Source: Bosea sp. AS-1 (GTDB lineage: Bacteria; Pseudomonadota; Alphaproteobacteria; Rhizobiales; Beijerinckiaceae). Taken from it: DNA of 64,000 nucleotides. Position 1 is the stretch's first letter; every line of letters starts with the position of its first letter. The notes below the pieces were generated by a model that worked only from the letters and a program-made list of their open reading frames with translations, was not told the origin of the DNA and ran no database searches. The translations under genes and the position numbers were made by a program. The DNA lies in NCBI RefSeq assembly GCF_002220095.1, contig NZ_CP022372.1:3010501-3074500 (forward strand), written 5' to 3'. Shown here in pieces: positions 41,512 to 53,300 of the stretch.

Positions 41512-41718
41512 CTACTTTGTCCCGGTTGCGGCGCGTCTGTCAGCGACAAGGCCGCCGGCATGCCCCCAATCCTCCGCCTCGATCTCCTGAATCACGATAT
41601 GGGTGTTCTGCGGGTTCTTCCCCAGCACCCTGACCAGGGTCTCGGTGAAGTCCTTGACGATCTCGGCCTTCTGCTCGCGCGTCGCGCCCTTGGTGATCTG
41701 GACGTTGATATAAGGCAT
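41512..41718 (-). CDS. 4-oxalocrotonate tautomerase-family protein inside the suf operon
   Basis: The 68-aa product keeps the catalytic Pro immediately after Met (MPYINVQITKGATREQKAEI), as in 4-OT enzymes, with TETLVRVLGKNPQNTHIVIQEI and ADDWG-like EAEDWGHAG. These small enzymes form hexamers and tautomerise or hydrate small oxo-acids. Its ATG overlaps the sufD stop (TGATG) and its stop is two bases from sufS, so it is firmly in the operon. Its role there is unknown. Confidence 0.9.
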   Translation of the reverse strand: MPYINVQITKGATREQKAEIVKDFTETLVRVLGKNPQNTHIVIQEIEAEDWGHAGGLVADRRAATGTK

Positions 41719-43067
41719 CAGACGGTGCTCCTCTCGGCGGCAGCTTCGCGCGCCTTCAGCCAGGCCTCGACCTCATGCATGACGAGATCGCGCACGGTCT
41801 CGTCGGCAATGAACTCGGCCGCCTCACCGGCGAAGGCCTGCAGCACCAGCGCTTCGGCCTGCGGTCGCGGCAGGCCGCGCGCCATCAGGTAGAAGAGCTG
41901 CTCGCCATCGATCTGCGCGACGGTCGCGCCATGGCCGCAGACGACATCGTCGGCGAAGATCTCGAGCTCGGGCTTGTTGTACATCGACGCGCCCTCGTTC
42001 AGCAGCAGCGCGTTGCTCTTCATGCCGCCATCGGTCTTCTGCGCATGCGGGCGCACAATGACCTTGCCCTGGAAGACGCCGGTCGACTCGCCGCCGGCAA
42101 TCGTCTTGAACAGCTCGCGGCTGGTGCCGTGCGGCACTTCGTGATCGACGATCAGCGTCACATCGGAATGCTGGGCGCCACCGAGCAGGTTGACACCACG
42201 CAGACCGATCTCGCTGTGCTCGCCGGCAAAGCGGATAAAATGCTGCTGGCGGAGCGTGCCGGCGTTGCAGACCAGCGCGAAGGAATCGAACTTCGCCTGG
42301 GCGCCGACCGTCACGAGCAGGCTCTGCACCTCGACTGTCGCCGCTTGCTGGCGGGTGACGATGCGCACGTGCTGGATCTCACTCTCGTCGCCGGTCTCGA
42401 AGACGATGGCGCCGTTGATCTGCTGCGCCGCGGAGCCGGCAGCTTCGCTGACCTCGACGATGGTCGCGCGGCTGCCTTCGGCAGCCAGTACGACCGAACG
42501 ATGGAACACCGCCAGCTCCTCCTCGCCGGAGGCGAGCGAGACAATGATGATCGGCTGCTCCAGATTCCGGCCTTCGGCGATCTCGATGAAGACGCCATCG
42601 CGCATCAGCGCGGTATTGAGTGCCAGACCCATATCGTCGGCGCCGACCGAGGGGCCGGAGAGGACGCGGGTCAGTCCTTCACGTGGCGAGACCAGCGCCT
42701 CCGACAGCGACTGTACCGAGACGCCCTCGGGAATGTCGTCGAGCGAGGACAGGTCGGGCGCGAAGATACCATCGACCAGCACAAGGCGCAGGCCTTCGAG
42801 CTTCAACGCATCGAGGCGAGCCTTGATGGCTGCGGTAGCAGCCGCGCCGCCAGCGAGCGGGCGCGCCTCGCGCAGCAGCGCGCGCAGGTCGGTATAGCGC
42901 CAGGATTCGAGCCGGCGATGCGGCAAGCCCTTGGCTTCGAAGCCAGCGAAGGCGTCCTCACGCAGCTTCCGCACGGCCGGGCCGCCAGGCAGCTCCGCCT
43001 TCACGTCCGCATATTGCTGGACCAGCGCCTGCTCGGCCGCCGTCTTCAGCGGGGTGACGATGGCCAT
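41718..43067 (-). CDS. sufD: Fe-S cluster scaffold subunit SufD
   Basis: SufD forms the SufBC2D scaffold and is needed for iron acquisition. The 449-aa product has a helical N-terminus (FEAKGLPHRRLESWRYTDLRAL) and the beta-helix core. The C-terminal part includes VRPHAQKTDGGMKSNALLL, EGASMYNKPELEIFADDVVCGHGATVAQID and YLMARGLPRPQAEALV. The conserved His in CGHGA is present. ATG 43067 overlaps the sufC stop by one base (TAATG). Confidence 0.95.
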   Translation of the reverse strand: MAIVTPLKTAAEQALVQQYADVKAELPGGPAVRKLREDAFAGFEAKGLPHRRLESWRYTDLRALLREARPLAGGAAATAAIKARLDALKLEGLRLVLVDGIFAPDLSSLDDIPEGVSVQSLSEALVSPREGLTRVLSGPSVGADDMGLALNTALMRDGVFIEIAEGRNLEQPIIIVSLASGEEELAVFHRSVVLAAEGSRATIVEVSEAAGSAAQQINGAIVFETGDESEIQHVRIVTRQQAATVEVQSLLVTVGAQAKFDSFALVCNAGTLRQQHFIRFAGEHSEIGLRGVNLLGGAQHSDVTLIVDHEVPHGTSRELFKTIAGGESTGVFQGKVIVRPHAQKTDGGMKSNALLLNEGASMYNKPELEIFADDVVCGHGATVAQIDGEQLFYLMARGLPRPQAEALVLQAFAGEAAEFIADETVRDLVMHEVEAWLKAREAAAERSTV

Positions 43068-43819
43068 TACGCGGCCTCCCCATAGGAAGCATAGCCGCTC
43101 TTCTCGAGCTCCAGCGCCAGCTCCTTGCCGCCGGTCTTCACGATCCTGCCCTTCGACATGACGTGGACGGTGTCCGGCACGATATGGTCGAGCAGGCGCT
43201 GGTAGTGGGTGATGACGAGGAAGCTGCGGTTCTTCGCACGGAGTGCATTGACGCCCTCCGCGACGATGCGCAGCGCGTCGATGTCGAGGCCGGAATCGGT
43301 CTCGTCGAGGATGCACATGGACGGCGAAAGCAGAGCCATCTGAAGGATTTCCATGCGCTTCTTCTCACCACCCGAGAAGCCGACGTTCAGCGGCCGGCGC
43401 AGCATGTCCTTGGCGATGCCGAGCTTGTCGGCAGCAGCGTTGACCTGCTTGATGAAGTCCGGCGTCAGCAACTCGTCCTCGCCGCGCGCCTTGCGCTGGG
43501 CGTTCATCGCCGCCTTGAGGAAGGTCATGGTGGCGACACCGGGGATTTCCAGCGGGTACTGGAAGGCAAGGAAGATGCCGGCGGCGGCACGCTGATCGGC
43601 CTCCATCTCCAGCACGTTCTCGCCATTCAGCAGGATCTCGCCGTCGAGGACCTCGTAGTCCTCCTTGCCGGCGATGACATAGGAGAGCGTCGACTTGCCG
43701 GAACCGTTCGGCCCCATGATGGCGGCGACCTCGCCGTCGTTCACGGTGAGGTTCAGGCCATTGAGGATCTGCTTGTCCTCGTCGGCGATCTTGACGACCA
43801 GATTGCGAATTTCGAGCAT
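43067..43819 (-). CDS. sufC: Fe-S assembly ATPase SufC
   Basis: The 250-aa ABC-type ATPase powers SufBC2D. Walker A is GPNGSGKST, the signature is [12 protein letters not shown], Walker B is [11 protein letters not shown], and the switch His is in VITHYQRLL. The longer frame to 43927 adds an unrelated arginine-rich N-terminus, so ATG 43819 ([11 protein letters not shown]) is the start. It lies between sufB and sufD. Confidence 0.96.
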   Translation of the reverse strand: MLEIRNLVVKIADEDKQILNGLNLTVNDGEVAAIMGPNGSGKSTLSYVIAGKEDYEVLDGEILLNGENVLEMEADQRAAAGIFLAFQYPLEIPGVATMTFLKAAMNAQRKARGEDELLTPDFIKQVNAAADKLGIAKDMLRRPLNVGFSGGEKKRMEILQMALLSPSMCILDETDSGLDIDALRIVAEGVNALRAKNRSFLVITHYQRLLDHIVPDTVHVMSKGRIVKTGGKELALELEKSGYASYGEAA

Positions 43820-43931
43820 CGTTCGTGTCCAGTGTTCTTGCCGCCGCAGGCCTTGGCCATATGCCAGGCGCCTGCGACTCGGGCGATTGAAGGAAAGACG
43901 TATTGGCCGGGGCGAACCCGGCCGCAAAAGG

Positions 43932-45404
<1,473 letters not shown>

Positions 45405-45466
45405 GTCTACTCTCCAGTCGCGGGTTCAAGGGCCCGCCGGTTCAGTTTCTTGTGTTGCGAAGCGCT

Positions 45467-46669
45467 TCAGGCGGCAGCCCGGGCGCTCCGATCGGTTTGC
45501 GCGGCCACGAGCTTGGCGTAGGCCGCGAAGAAAAGATCGATATCTGCCTCGCAAGTGGTCCATCCGAGCGACGCCCGCAAGGCCCCTGCGCTCATGCCAG
45601 TATCGATTTTCATCGCATCGAGCACATGCGAACGCTTGACCTTGCCCGAGGAGCAGGCCGAGCCGGAGGAAAGCGCTGCGCCGAGCAGGTCGAGCTTGAT
45701 CAGCGCCGTCTCGGCCTTGAGGCCGAGCGTGGCGAAGGCGGAGGTGTTGGGCAGGCGCGCCACGCGCCCACCGAAGATCGTGGTTTCCGGAGCGAGCGCC
45801 AGCACGCCTGCTTCAAGCTTGTCACGCAGGGCCGCAATGCGAGCCGCTTCCTCCGGCAAAGCCTTGAGCGCGGCTTCAGCAGCCGCACCGAAACCGATGA
45901 TTCCCGGCAGGTTTTCGGTTCCAGCGCGCCAGCCACGCTCCTGCCCACCGCCGCGGAGCGGCTTATCCGCAAGTTCAAGCGCGCCCGTGCGGAAAACGAT
46001 GGCGCCGACACCTTTCGGTCCACCGATCTTATGGGCTGAGAGCGTCAATACGTCGGCGCCAAGCGTCGCGATATCAATCGGGATCTTGCCGGCAGCCTGA
46101 ACGGCGTCGCTATGTAGCAAGCCGCCATGACGGCGCGCGATCGCAGCGATCTCGGCGATCGGCTGGATCACGCCGGTCTCGTTATTGGCGAGATGGATCG
46201 AGACGAGCGCGCGGGCGCCAGGGTTGTCCGCGACGAACCGTGCTAGCCGCTCATCGAGCCCGCCGAGGTCGACGCGCCCGTCGCCATCGACCGGAATTTC
46301 TTCTGCCCCACCGGCGGGAAAGCGGTGACCGTCGCGCACGCAGGCATGCTCCGTCGCGCTGTAGAGCAGGAGCGAGGCTGGAATCCGCACGCAGTTGCTG
46401 CTGCCGTCGCAATCCATCAACCCCGGCGTGAGCACAGTGACGTTCGCCTCGGTACCGCCGCTGGTGAAGACCACGTTCGAGGCCTTGGCGCCGACCAGGG
46501 CCGCGACCTGCTCGCGTGCATGCTCCATGGCACCGCGCGCTGCGCGGCCTTCGCCATGGACCGAGGATGGATTGCCTGGAAGCGACAACGCATGCGCGAC
46601 CGCCTGCATGACCTCCGGCCGGACCGGGGTCGTGGCGTTATGGTCGAGATAGGCGCGTCCCGCCGTCAC
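45467..46669 (-). CDS. Cysteine desulfurase, IscS/NifS-like (class I), first gene of the suf operon
   Basis: This PLP enzyme makes sulfane sulfur from cysteine. The 400-aa product has YLDHNATTPVRPEV, ATEHACV, the PLP lysine in LSAHKIGGPKG, and the class I active loop SSGSACSSGKVKRSHV. The operon thus has two desulfurases (this and SufS). I chose GTG 46669 (MTAGRAYLDHNATTP) with a GGAG upstream; the ATG at 46792 adds an N-terminus unlike the family. It could also serve thiolation of tRNA or cofactors. Confidence 0.9.
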   Translation of the reverse strand: MTAGRAYLDHNATTPVRPEVMQAVAHALSLPGNPSSVHGEGRAARGAMEHAREQVAALVGAKASNVVFTSGGTEANVTVLTPGLMDCDGSSNCVRIPASLLLYSATEHACVRDGHRFPAGGAEEIPVDGDGRVDLGGLDERLARFVADNPGARALVSIHLANNETGVIQPIAEIAAIARRHGGLLHSDAVQAAGKIPIDIATLGADVLTLSAHKIGGPKGVGAIVFRTGALELADKPLRGGGQERGWRAGTENLPGIIGFGAAAEAALKALPEEAARIAALRDKLEAGVLALAPETTIFGGRVARLPNTSAFATLGLKAETALIKLDLLGAALSSGSACSSGKVKRSHVLDAMKIDTGMSAGALRASLGWTTCEADIDLFFAAYAKLVAAQTDRSARAAA

Positions 46670-46832
46670 GATCCTGCCTGCTCCATCCTCGTCACTGCCG
46701 GGCACCGATACGAAATGCTTGAAATCGCACCTGTGCGCCGTGCTATAGCCGCCCATCCGAACCGGCCGGAACGGTCGAGACGCGGTCCGCATCAGCGATC
46801 CACCGCTTTGTTCTCGACTTGTTCACGGCTGT

Positions 46833-46847
46833 TAGAACTATTCTAAG
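46833..46847. promoter_or_regulatory. Irr-box (iron control element) palindrome upstream of the suf operon
   Basis: The perfect palindrome TTAGAA-CTA-TTCTAA matches the ICE/Irr motif of Hyphomicrobiales (TTAGAA-N3-TTCTAA). On the minus strand, TTGCGC then 18 bases to TTAGAA would place the palindrome over the -10 region, fitting repression of the suf promoter by Irr at low iron or haem. It may also affect the divergent hydrolase gene. Confidence 0.75.
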
Positions 46848-46962
46848 CGCTCTTCATCTAGGGCGCGCAAGGTGGCGCCGTCAAGGGCGGCCGGGTTCCG
46901 AGCGGGCATGCGCCCGCTTTCTGCCCGCTCGCGCCGGCGCTGCCGCAAGAAGCGGTGAGACG

Positions 46963-47634
46963 ATGCCAGAGGTTATCTTCAACGGGCCGGCGGGCCGGAT
47001 CGAGGGCCGCTATCAGCCCGCCAAGAAGCGGGGCGCGCCGCTGGCGATCATCCTGCATCCGCACCCGCAGTTCGGCGGGACGATGAACAACCAGATCGTC
47101 TACAACCTGTTTTACACCTTCGTGAACCGCGGCTTCTCGGCGCTGCGCTTCAACTTCCGCGGCGTTGGCCGCAGCCAGGGCCATTTCGACCACGGCGCGG
47201 GCGAGCTCTCGGACGCGGCCGCCGCGCTCGACTGGATGCAGGCGCTCAATCCCGAGGCGAAGAACTGCTGGATCGCCGGCGTTTCCTTCGGCGCCTGGAT
47301 CGGCATGCAGCTCCTGATGCGCCGCCCGGAAATCGAAGGCTTCCTTTCGATCGCGGCCATGGCGAACCGCTACGACTTCTCCTTCCTGGCGCCCTGCCCG
47401 TCTTCCGGCCTGTTCGTGCACGGCTCCGAAGACCGCGTCGCGCCGGTCAAGGAGGTCATGGCGGTGATCGAGAAGGTGAAGACCCAGAAGGGCATCCAGA
47501 TCGAGCATGCCGTGGTCGAAGGCGCCAACCACTTCTTCGACGGGCGCGTCGAACAGCTGATGGAGCAGGTCGGCGCCTATCTCGACGCCAAGGTCGGGCC
47601 CGAGATCCTCAAGTCGGAGCAGGAGCAGCCCTGA
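46963..47634 (+). CDS. Alpha/beta hydrolase (dienelactone-hydrolase/CocE-like family)
   Basis: The 223-aa protein has an alpha/beta hydrolase fold: LAIILHPHPQFGGTMNNQIVYNL, ALRFNFRGVGRSQG, the nucleophile elbow AGVSFGAWIGMQLL (Ser in GVSFG), VHGSEDRVAP with the acid, and GANHFFDGR with the His. This YdhP/COG2945-like group is widespread and its substrate is unknown. ATG 46963 follows a GGTGAG site; the longer frame to 46819 is Arg-rich and non-family. Confidence 0.88.
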   Translation: MPEVIFNGPAGRIEGRYQPAKKRGAPLAIILHPHPQFGGTMNNQIVYNLFYTFVNRGFSALRFNFRGVGRSQGHFDHGAGELSDAAAALDWMQALNPEAKNCWIAGVSFGAWIGMQLLMRRPEIEGFLSIAAMANRYDFSFLAPCPSSGLFVHGSEDRVAPVKEVMAVIEKVKTQKGIQIEHAVVEGANHFFDGRVEQLMEQVGAYLDAKVGPEILKSEQEQP

Positions 47635-47641
47635 GCCGGGC

Positions 47642-48604
47642 TCACATCGAGGGGTGAATCAGCCCCTTGCTCCCAACCATCACGGGCAGCGACATCTCCG
47701 CTGCCCGCGCCTCCGCCAGCGCCCAGTCACGGAACCGGCGGATCTTATGTTCGCGCTGACGCGCCTGCGGGTAGACTACCCAATAGGCCCATTGGTCGCG
47801 GATGGCATGCTCGACGGCGAAGACGAGCCGCCCGGCCGCAATGTCGTAGGCGAAGAGCTCCGGCACGGCCATCGCCACGCCATGGCCGCGCATCGCCGCC
47901 TGGACGTTCATCGCCTGCATCTCCAGCGACAGCGTCCGGCCACCTTGCTGCGGCGCGTCGAGGCCGAGATCGGCGAACCAGACCTTCCATGACGATTCTT
48001 CCGGGCTGAGCAACGGGGCGCGCAGCAGATCCGCCGGTTCGCTTAGTTGCAGCCGCTCGCGCAGTTCGGGCGCGCAGAGCGGCGCGTAGTGGCAGGCGAA
48101 CAGCTTCTCCGCCACGACGTCAGGCCACTCGCCCGGTCCGTAACGCAAGGCCAGATCGACCGCTTCGGTCGCGAAATCGACGAGATGCTGCGAGGTCCGG
48201 ACGCGCACCGCGAATTGCGGGTTCTCGAACTGGAACTGGGCCAGACGCGGAGACAACCAGGTGATCGCCATCGTCTGCAGCGCGGAGATCGTCAGGGCCG
48301 TCTGGTTCTCCTCGCAGACCTCCCGAAACACGGTGCTGATGTCGTGCAACGCCTTACTGAGCGGGCCGGCCAGGCGCTGCCCGAGCGGCGTCAGCACCAC
48401 CTGCCGCGGCTGGCGCAGGAACAGCGCGGCACCGACCCGATCCTCGAGCAGGCGGATCTGATAGCTCACCGCCGCCTGCGTCATGCCGAGCTCTTCGGCC
48501 GCGCGCGTGAAGTTCTGGTGCCGCGCTGCCGCCTCGAAGACACGCACAGCCGCCAGCGGCGGCAATTTCGGGGGTGGAAGCGGTTCAGCCATACGCCCGA
48601 CCAT
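47642..48604 (-). CDS. LysR-family regulator, GcvA-like
   Basis: The 320-aa protein has the N-terminal LysR winged HTH (LAAVRVFEAAARHQNFTRAAEELGMTQAAVSYQIRLLEDRVG) and a periplasmic-binding-like effector domain. The HTH wording FTRAAEELGMTQAAVSYQI is of the GcvA type, named after the glycine-cleavage activator; targets cannot be told. ATG 48604 follows AGGAGG by five bases. An inverted repeat overlaps this start. Confidence 0.9.
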   Translation of the reverse strand: MVGRMAEPLPPPKLPPLAAVRVFEAAARHQNFTRAAEELGMTQAAVSYQIRLLEDRVGAALFLRQPRQVVLTPLGQRLAGPLSKALHDISTVFREVCEENQTALTISALQTMAITWLSPRLAQFQFENPQFAVRVRTSQHLVDFATEAVDLALRYGPGEWPDVVAEKLFACHYAPLCAPELRERLQLSEPADLLRAPLLSPEESSWKVWFADLGLDAPQQGGRTLSLEMQAMNVQAAMRGHGVAMAVPELFAYDIAAGRLVFAVEHAIRDQWAYWVVYPQARQREHKIRRFRDWALAEARAAEMSLPVMVGSKGLIHPSM

Positions 48605-48619
48605 AAGGCCTCCTTATGG
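48601..48619. repeat. Perfect inverted repeat over the LysR gene start and RBS
   Basis: CCATAAGG-CCT-CCTTATGG covers the AGGAGG site and the start codon at 48604. The inner ATAAGG-N3-CCTTAT has the dyad form of a LysR-type site, so autoregulation or an mRNA hairpin masking the RBS is possible. Confidence 0.5.
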
Positions 48620-48716
48620 CAGACGGCAATCTTCCGCGTTGCGACACAGGGCCGTCGGGCAGACACTCAATCTCACATCAGCGGGCGTCTCCGCCTGCCT
48701 CTGCGAGAACCGAACC

Positions 48717-48944
48717 ATGACATGCGTCTCTCATGCGGCGCCGCCGGTCAAAGCCGGCGGGCCTTCCTTCCTGCGCGCCTGGTTGCAACTCTGGGCACGG
48801 CACCGCGATGCCAATCGGACATCCCGCCGTCTCGCTACGCTCGACGATCGCGCCTTGTGCGATCTCGGGCTGCCGCGCGACCTGGTGGATCCGCCGGCTC
48901 CGCGTGACCCGGCCGGCCTTTGGCTCAATCGTGTGTCGGGCTGA
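48717..48944 (+). CDS. DUF1127-domain small protein
   Basis: The 75-aa product has the DUF1127 core in its middle: RRLATLDDRALCDLGLPRDLV, close to the LxxLDDRxLxDIGL consensus. DUF1127 proteins in alphaproteobacteria are small, Arg-rich and often bind RNA or affect phosphate and carbon metabolism. The His/Ser start and Pro-rich tail are unconserved. Weak GAGAA RBS. It lies divergent from the LysR gene. Confidence 0.8.
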   Translation: MTCVSHAAPPVKAGGPSFLRAWLQLWARHRDANRTSRRLATLDDRALCDLGLPRDLVDPPAPRDPAGLWLNRVSG

Positions 48945-49054
48945 AAGCGCAAATCGACCCGTACGAGCGATGAAATCATAAAAGCGGTTTCCACTTTTCG
49001 GGCCGATGCATTAGACGGACGGCGGAACGACACCGATCAGATCGCAAAGCCGCC

Positions 49055-50308
49055 ATGACCACCTACAAGTCCGATTTCCTGCGCGTGCTCGATGAGCGCG
49101 GCCTCATCCATCAGGTTTCCGATGCGGAAGGCCTCGATGCTTTGTGCCGGCAGGGAACCCAGACCGCCTATGTCGGCTATGACGCGACCGCGACCTCGAT
49201 CCATATCGGCAACCTGATCTCGTTGACGATGCTCTACTGGTTCCAGGAGACCGGCCACCGCCCGATCACGCTGATGGGCGGCGGCACCTCCATGGTCGGC
49301 GACCCCTCCTTCCGCGATGACCAGCGCAAGCTGCTCACGGTCGAGGAGATCGCCACCAATATCGAGAGCATCAAGCGGGTCTTCGGCCGCATCCTGCGCT
49401 ATGGCGACGGACCGACAGACGCGATGATGGCCAACAATGCCGACTGGCTGCTGAAGCTGAACTATGTCGAGTTCCTGCGCGATGTCGGCCGGCACTTCTC
49501 GGTCAACCGCATGCTCTCCTTCGATTCGGTGAAGCTCAGGCTCGACCGCGAGCAGTCGCTGTCCTTCCTCGAATTCAACTACATGATCATGCAGGGCTAC
49601 GACTTCACGGAGCTCAACCGGCGCTATGGCTGCCGCCTGCAGATGGGCGGCTCCGACCAGTGGGGCAACATTATCAACGGCGTCGATCTCTCGCACCGGA
49701 TGGGCGGTCCGCAGCTCTACTGCCTAACGACGCCGCTGCTGACGACCGCGTCCGGCGCCAAGATGGGCAAGACCGCCAATGGCGCGGTCTGGCTCAATGC
49801 CGACGTCTTCAGCCCCTATGATTTCTGGCAGTATTTCCGCAACACCGAGGACGCCGACGTCGGCCGCTTCCTGAAGGTGTTCACGCGGCTGCCGCTTGAC
49901 GAGATCGCGCGGCTGGCGGCGCTCGGCGGCTCCGAGATCAACGAGGCCAAGAAGATCCTGGCCACGGAAATCACGGCGATCGTCCATGGCCGCGAGGCGG
50001 CCGAGGCCGCAGCTGAGACGGCGCGCAAAACCTTCGAGGAAGGGGCGCTTGCCACCGATCTGCCGAGCGTCGCGATCCCGCGCAGCGAGATCGAGCCGGG
50101 CCTCGGTGTGCTGAGTGCCTTCGTCAAGGCCGGCCTGGTGCCCTCGACCGGCGAAGCCCGGCGTCAGGTCAAGGCCGGCGGCCTGCGCGTCAACGACGCC
50201 GTCGTGACCGACGAGCGCGCGACGCTCGGCCTCGCCGACCTGACCTCGGACGGAGTGGTGAAGCTCTCCTTCGGCAAGAAGAAGCACGTCCTGCTGCGGC
50301 CGGAATAA
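49055..50308 (+). CDS. tyrS: Tyrosyl-tRNA synthetase
   Basis: The class Ic synthetase charges tRNA-Tyr. The 417-aa product has the HIGH-equivalent HIGN in [11 protein letters not shown], the Tyr-binding region [28 protein letters not shown], and the KMSKS-equivalent KMGKT. The C-terminal S4 RNA-binding domain starts [22 protein letters not shown]. The TyrRS length and KMGKT form are of the TyrS1-like branch usual in alphaproteobacteria. It is convergent with the AsmA-like gene. Confidence 0.96.
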   Translation: MTTYKSDFLRVLDERGLIHQVSDAEGLDALCRQGTQTAYVGYDATATSIHIGNLISLTMLYWFQETGHRPITLMGGGTSMVGDPSFRDDQRKLLTVEEIATNIESIKRVFGRILRYGDGPTDAMMANNADWLLKLNYVEFLRDVGRHFSVNRMLSFDSVKLRLDREQSLSFLEFNYMIMQGYDFTELNRRYGCRLQMGGSDQWGNIINGVDLSHRMGGPQLYCLTTPLLTTASGAKMGKTANGAVWLNADVFSPYDFWQYFRNTEDADVGRFLKVFTRLPLDEIARLAALGGSEINEAKKILATEITAIVHGREAAEAAAETARKTFEEGALATDLPSVAIPRSEIEPGLGVLSAFVKAGLVPSTGEARRQVKAGGLRVNDAVVTDERATLGLADLTSDGVVKLSFGKKKHVLLRPE

Positions 50309-50338
50309 GCCTGCTCTTAGTTGGCCACGCCGCCAGCG

Positions 50339-53300
50339 TCAGGGACGCGGCGGCGCCTGGCCGGGCTGGACCGGCTTCTGTTGCGGCGCCCCGCCCAGCG
50401 GATCGACGAAGCGCCGCAGGATGCCTGGCGCGATGGCCGAGAGCGGGTTGATCGACATGGTCGGAGCGCTTGCCGAACCCGTAATGCGGAAATTCACCGC
50501 AAAGAGGCCGCCATACTGGCTGCCGCCGCCGAGCAGAGCGCCGACCACCGGCACCTGCGCAAAGGCGTTGTTGAAGGCATAGCCCGGCACGAAGGTGCCG
50601 CCGATATCGACCCGATCGCGGCCGTAGTCGACATGGCCCTGCAAGGTGAAGCCAACCTGCTGGCCCCAGATCACCATATCGGAGACGTCGAGCCGGCTGG
50701 CTGAGCGGGTGAACTCGGCGCGCAGTTTGGTGAAGGCGACCTCGCTCACGTCGATACGCGCCTCGGCACCACCGCCTCCAGGGCGATCATCGGCAAAGGC
50801 GCTGGCCGACTGCGTGCCGACAACGCGCTTGAGCGCCGGCTCGTTGCGCACGAGGAAGTCGCGGAACAGCAGGTCGCCGCTCTGGCTCTCGCCGGCCCCC
50901 ATCGTCAGCACGAGGTTGCCGCCATAGGCGCGGTTGTAGAGGTCGAGGAAGCGCAGCAGCGCGCCGCCATTGTCTGTCTGCACAACGAGCTTGCCGCCCT
51001 CGGCCTGCCTCTGCCGTGCCGTAACGTCCGCCTTGCCGATCCGCCCCTGGAAGCTGACCATCCGCAGGTCGCCGCCACGCTTCGAAGCCTTCAGCGTGCC
51101 GCTGGTGATCGCCTCGTTGTTGAATCCGGTCAGGATCGGCACATCGAGGTCGATATCGTAGTCGCCGCCTTTCTGCTGAGCCGAGCGGTCGCCGCGCGTG
51201 GACGATGCCGGGCTCTGGATATCCTTGATGAAGGGGCGCAGATCCGCGACGGCGCCGCGGATGGTGAGCTTGGTGACGTTGCCGTCGCGCTTGGCGTCGA
51301 GTTTCAGGTTGTCGCCGGGCGAAAGGCGGAACTGGGAGAAACTCGCGCTCTCCAGCGCATTCTGCTTGCTGAGCTCGATCCGGCCCCTGATCTGGGCGCT
51401 GCCGGCGTCGAAGCTGAAATCATCCAGATCGGGACCATCGAGGTCGACGACGTAGTTGAAGGTGACCTTGCCCGGCCGGCCCGCGGGCTTGCTGAGGCCG
51501 GGAACGGTTCCATCGAGCCCGACCTTGGTCAGATCGATCTCGACGCGTGGCGGCGTGTCCCCGCCCTTGCCGAAGCTCTTTGCGACCTTGACTGGTAGCG
51601 TGCCGGAAATCCCCGTATCCGGCCCGAAGCCGCGTCTCTGCCTCGCCGCGGCGTCGAGGGAAAGTGACAGTGTCGCGTCGCCCTGCCCCTTGGCATTCTG
51701 CTTGATCTCGACCTGGGCCTTGTCGCCGCCCACCTTCGCGTCGCCACGAAGCGACAAGCCATTGCGATCGAAGTTTACGGCGAGAGCGCCACTTTCAAGC
51801 TTCTCCGTACCAAGCAGGGTATCGGAGGCCAAACCGGAGAGGTTTCCGCTACCCGTGATCGCGATTTCTTCCGTCTTGATGTCGTTGGCGAGCGGCAAGG
51901 TGAGCGCGACCTTGAGGTCGCTCGTTCCCCTGATCGCCGTGGGGTCGATGCGGTCGGGCGAGAAATCCTTCAGCGCAGGAAAGGCGAGCAAGGCCACCAG
52001 CGCATCCGCAGAACCCGCGATCCGGAAGGCGATGTTCGCCGGAGCCCTGTGAAGCCAGAACTCCGGCATCGCGAAGCTCGCCTCGCTCAGCTTCATGCTA
52101 CGGCCATTGCCGAGATCTGCTGTGGCCTGGCTGATGGCGAGCTGCACCGTCCGGCCCGTGACCTTGCCCGCGACCGTCGCATCCGTCAGAGGCGGTAGGC
52201 CCGGATCGGGCAGGTAACGAACCCGGTCTGCGTCGATACCCACGAACAGGGTATTGTCCGGCATCCCATGGCCCTGAACCAGCCTGGCATGGTCCTCCGC
52301 CGGCAAGTCGAGATCGACGGTCAGTTGCTTCATATGCCCGGCCGCGAGCTGTCGCTGCAGCGTGCCGTGCACTTCCGGCGAGGTGAAGCCAGGCCAGATC
52401 GCGAGGAGTGCCCGGACATCGGAATCGGTCGCCTTGATGTGGAACCTCTGCAGCGGAGAGCTGCCGACGCGTTGGACGAAGGCGGTCAGGTCCACATGGG
52501 CCTTGGGTCCGCGAATCCCGAGCGCATCAACCGAAACGGCGCCGTTGGCGGGATCGATCTTCAGATTGGCCTTGAGACTGTCCATCTGCACGGCCGGGTC
52601 GGCATCGAGCCCGGCGAGCTGTCCATTGGCATCGAGCTCCAGACGCCAGCCGCCATTGTCCTCACGCAGCGTTCCGGATGTCAGGAAATGGGTCGCGCCG
52701 GCGTTGATCTCACCGCGCAGGATCTTGAGTTCGGACAGATCGGCGCCGCTAGCGACCTCGAGATGGGCCGAGTCGAGCTTCAGGCTCGGCATCGGGCTAT
52801 CGGGAAAGCGGACCGAGCCGGACTGGATATCGATGGCCGCGGTGATCGACCGCTTGCCGTCCGGAGCCTGCCGCAGCGTCGCTTTGCCCTTGAGCGGCAA
52901 TCCATCCAGCACCACGCCTCCGGTTCCGAAGGCGAGCGCCACCGCTTCGGCCGGCTCGAAGCGGAGGATGTCGATGTCGGCGCGCTGAGTTCCATCGGCC
53001 TCGGTGGAAAGATCGACGGACATTTCCTTCCAGCGCGAGCCGGTGCGCCCCTTCACCAGCAGGCGAGTTCCCCCCTCCCCAAGCCGTGTCAGCCTGATCT
53101 CGACATCCTCTAAGCCCGCCTTCTGGCGCCCCTCGGGGTCGACGAGCGACAGCCGGGCTCCGTTCATGCCGGCCGTTTCGAGCGCCCCCAGCAGCCCGTC
53201 ACCTCGCGCGAGGGTAGAGATCGCGCTCATGATTCCGGTAAATGCATTCCACTGAGCGGCATCGGGAACCACCACGGGCGGTTGCGCCTCGGCGGGAGCG

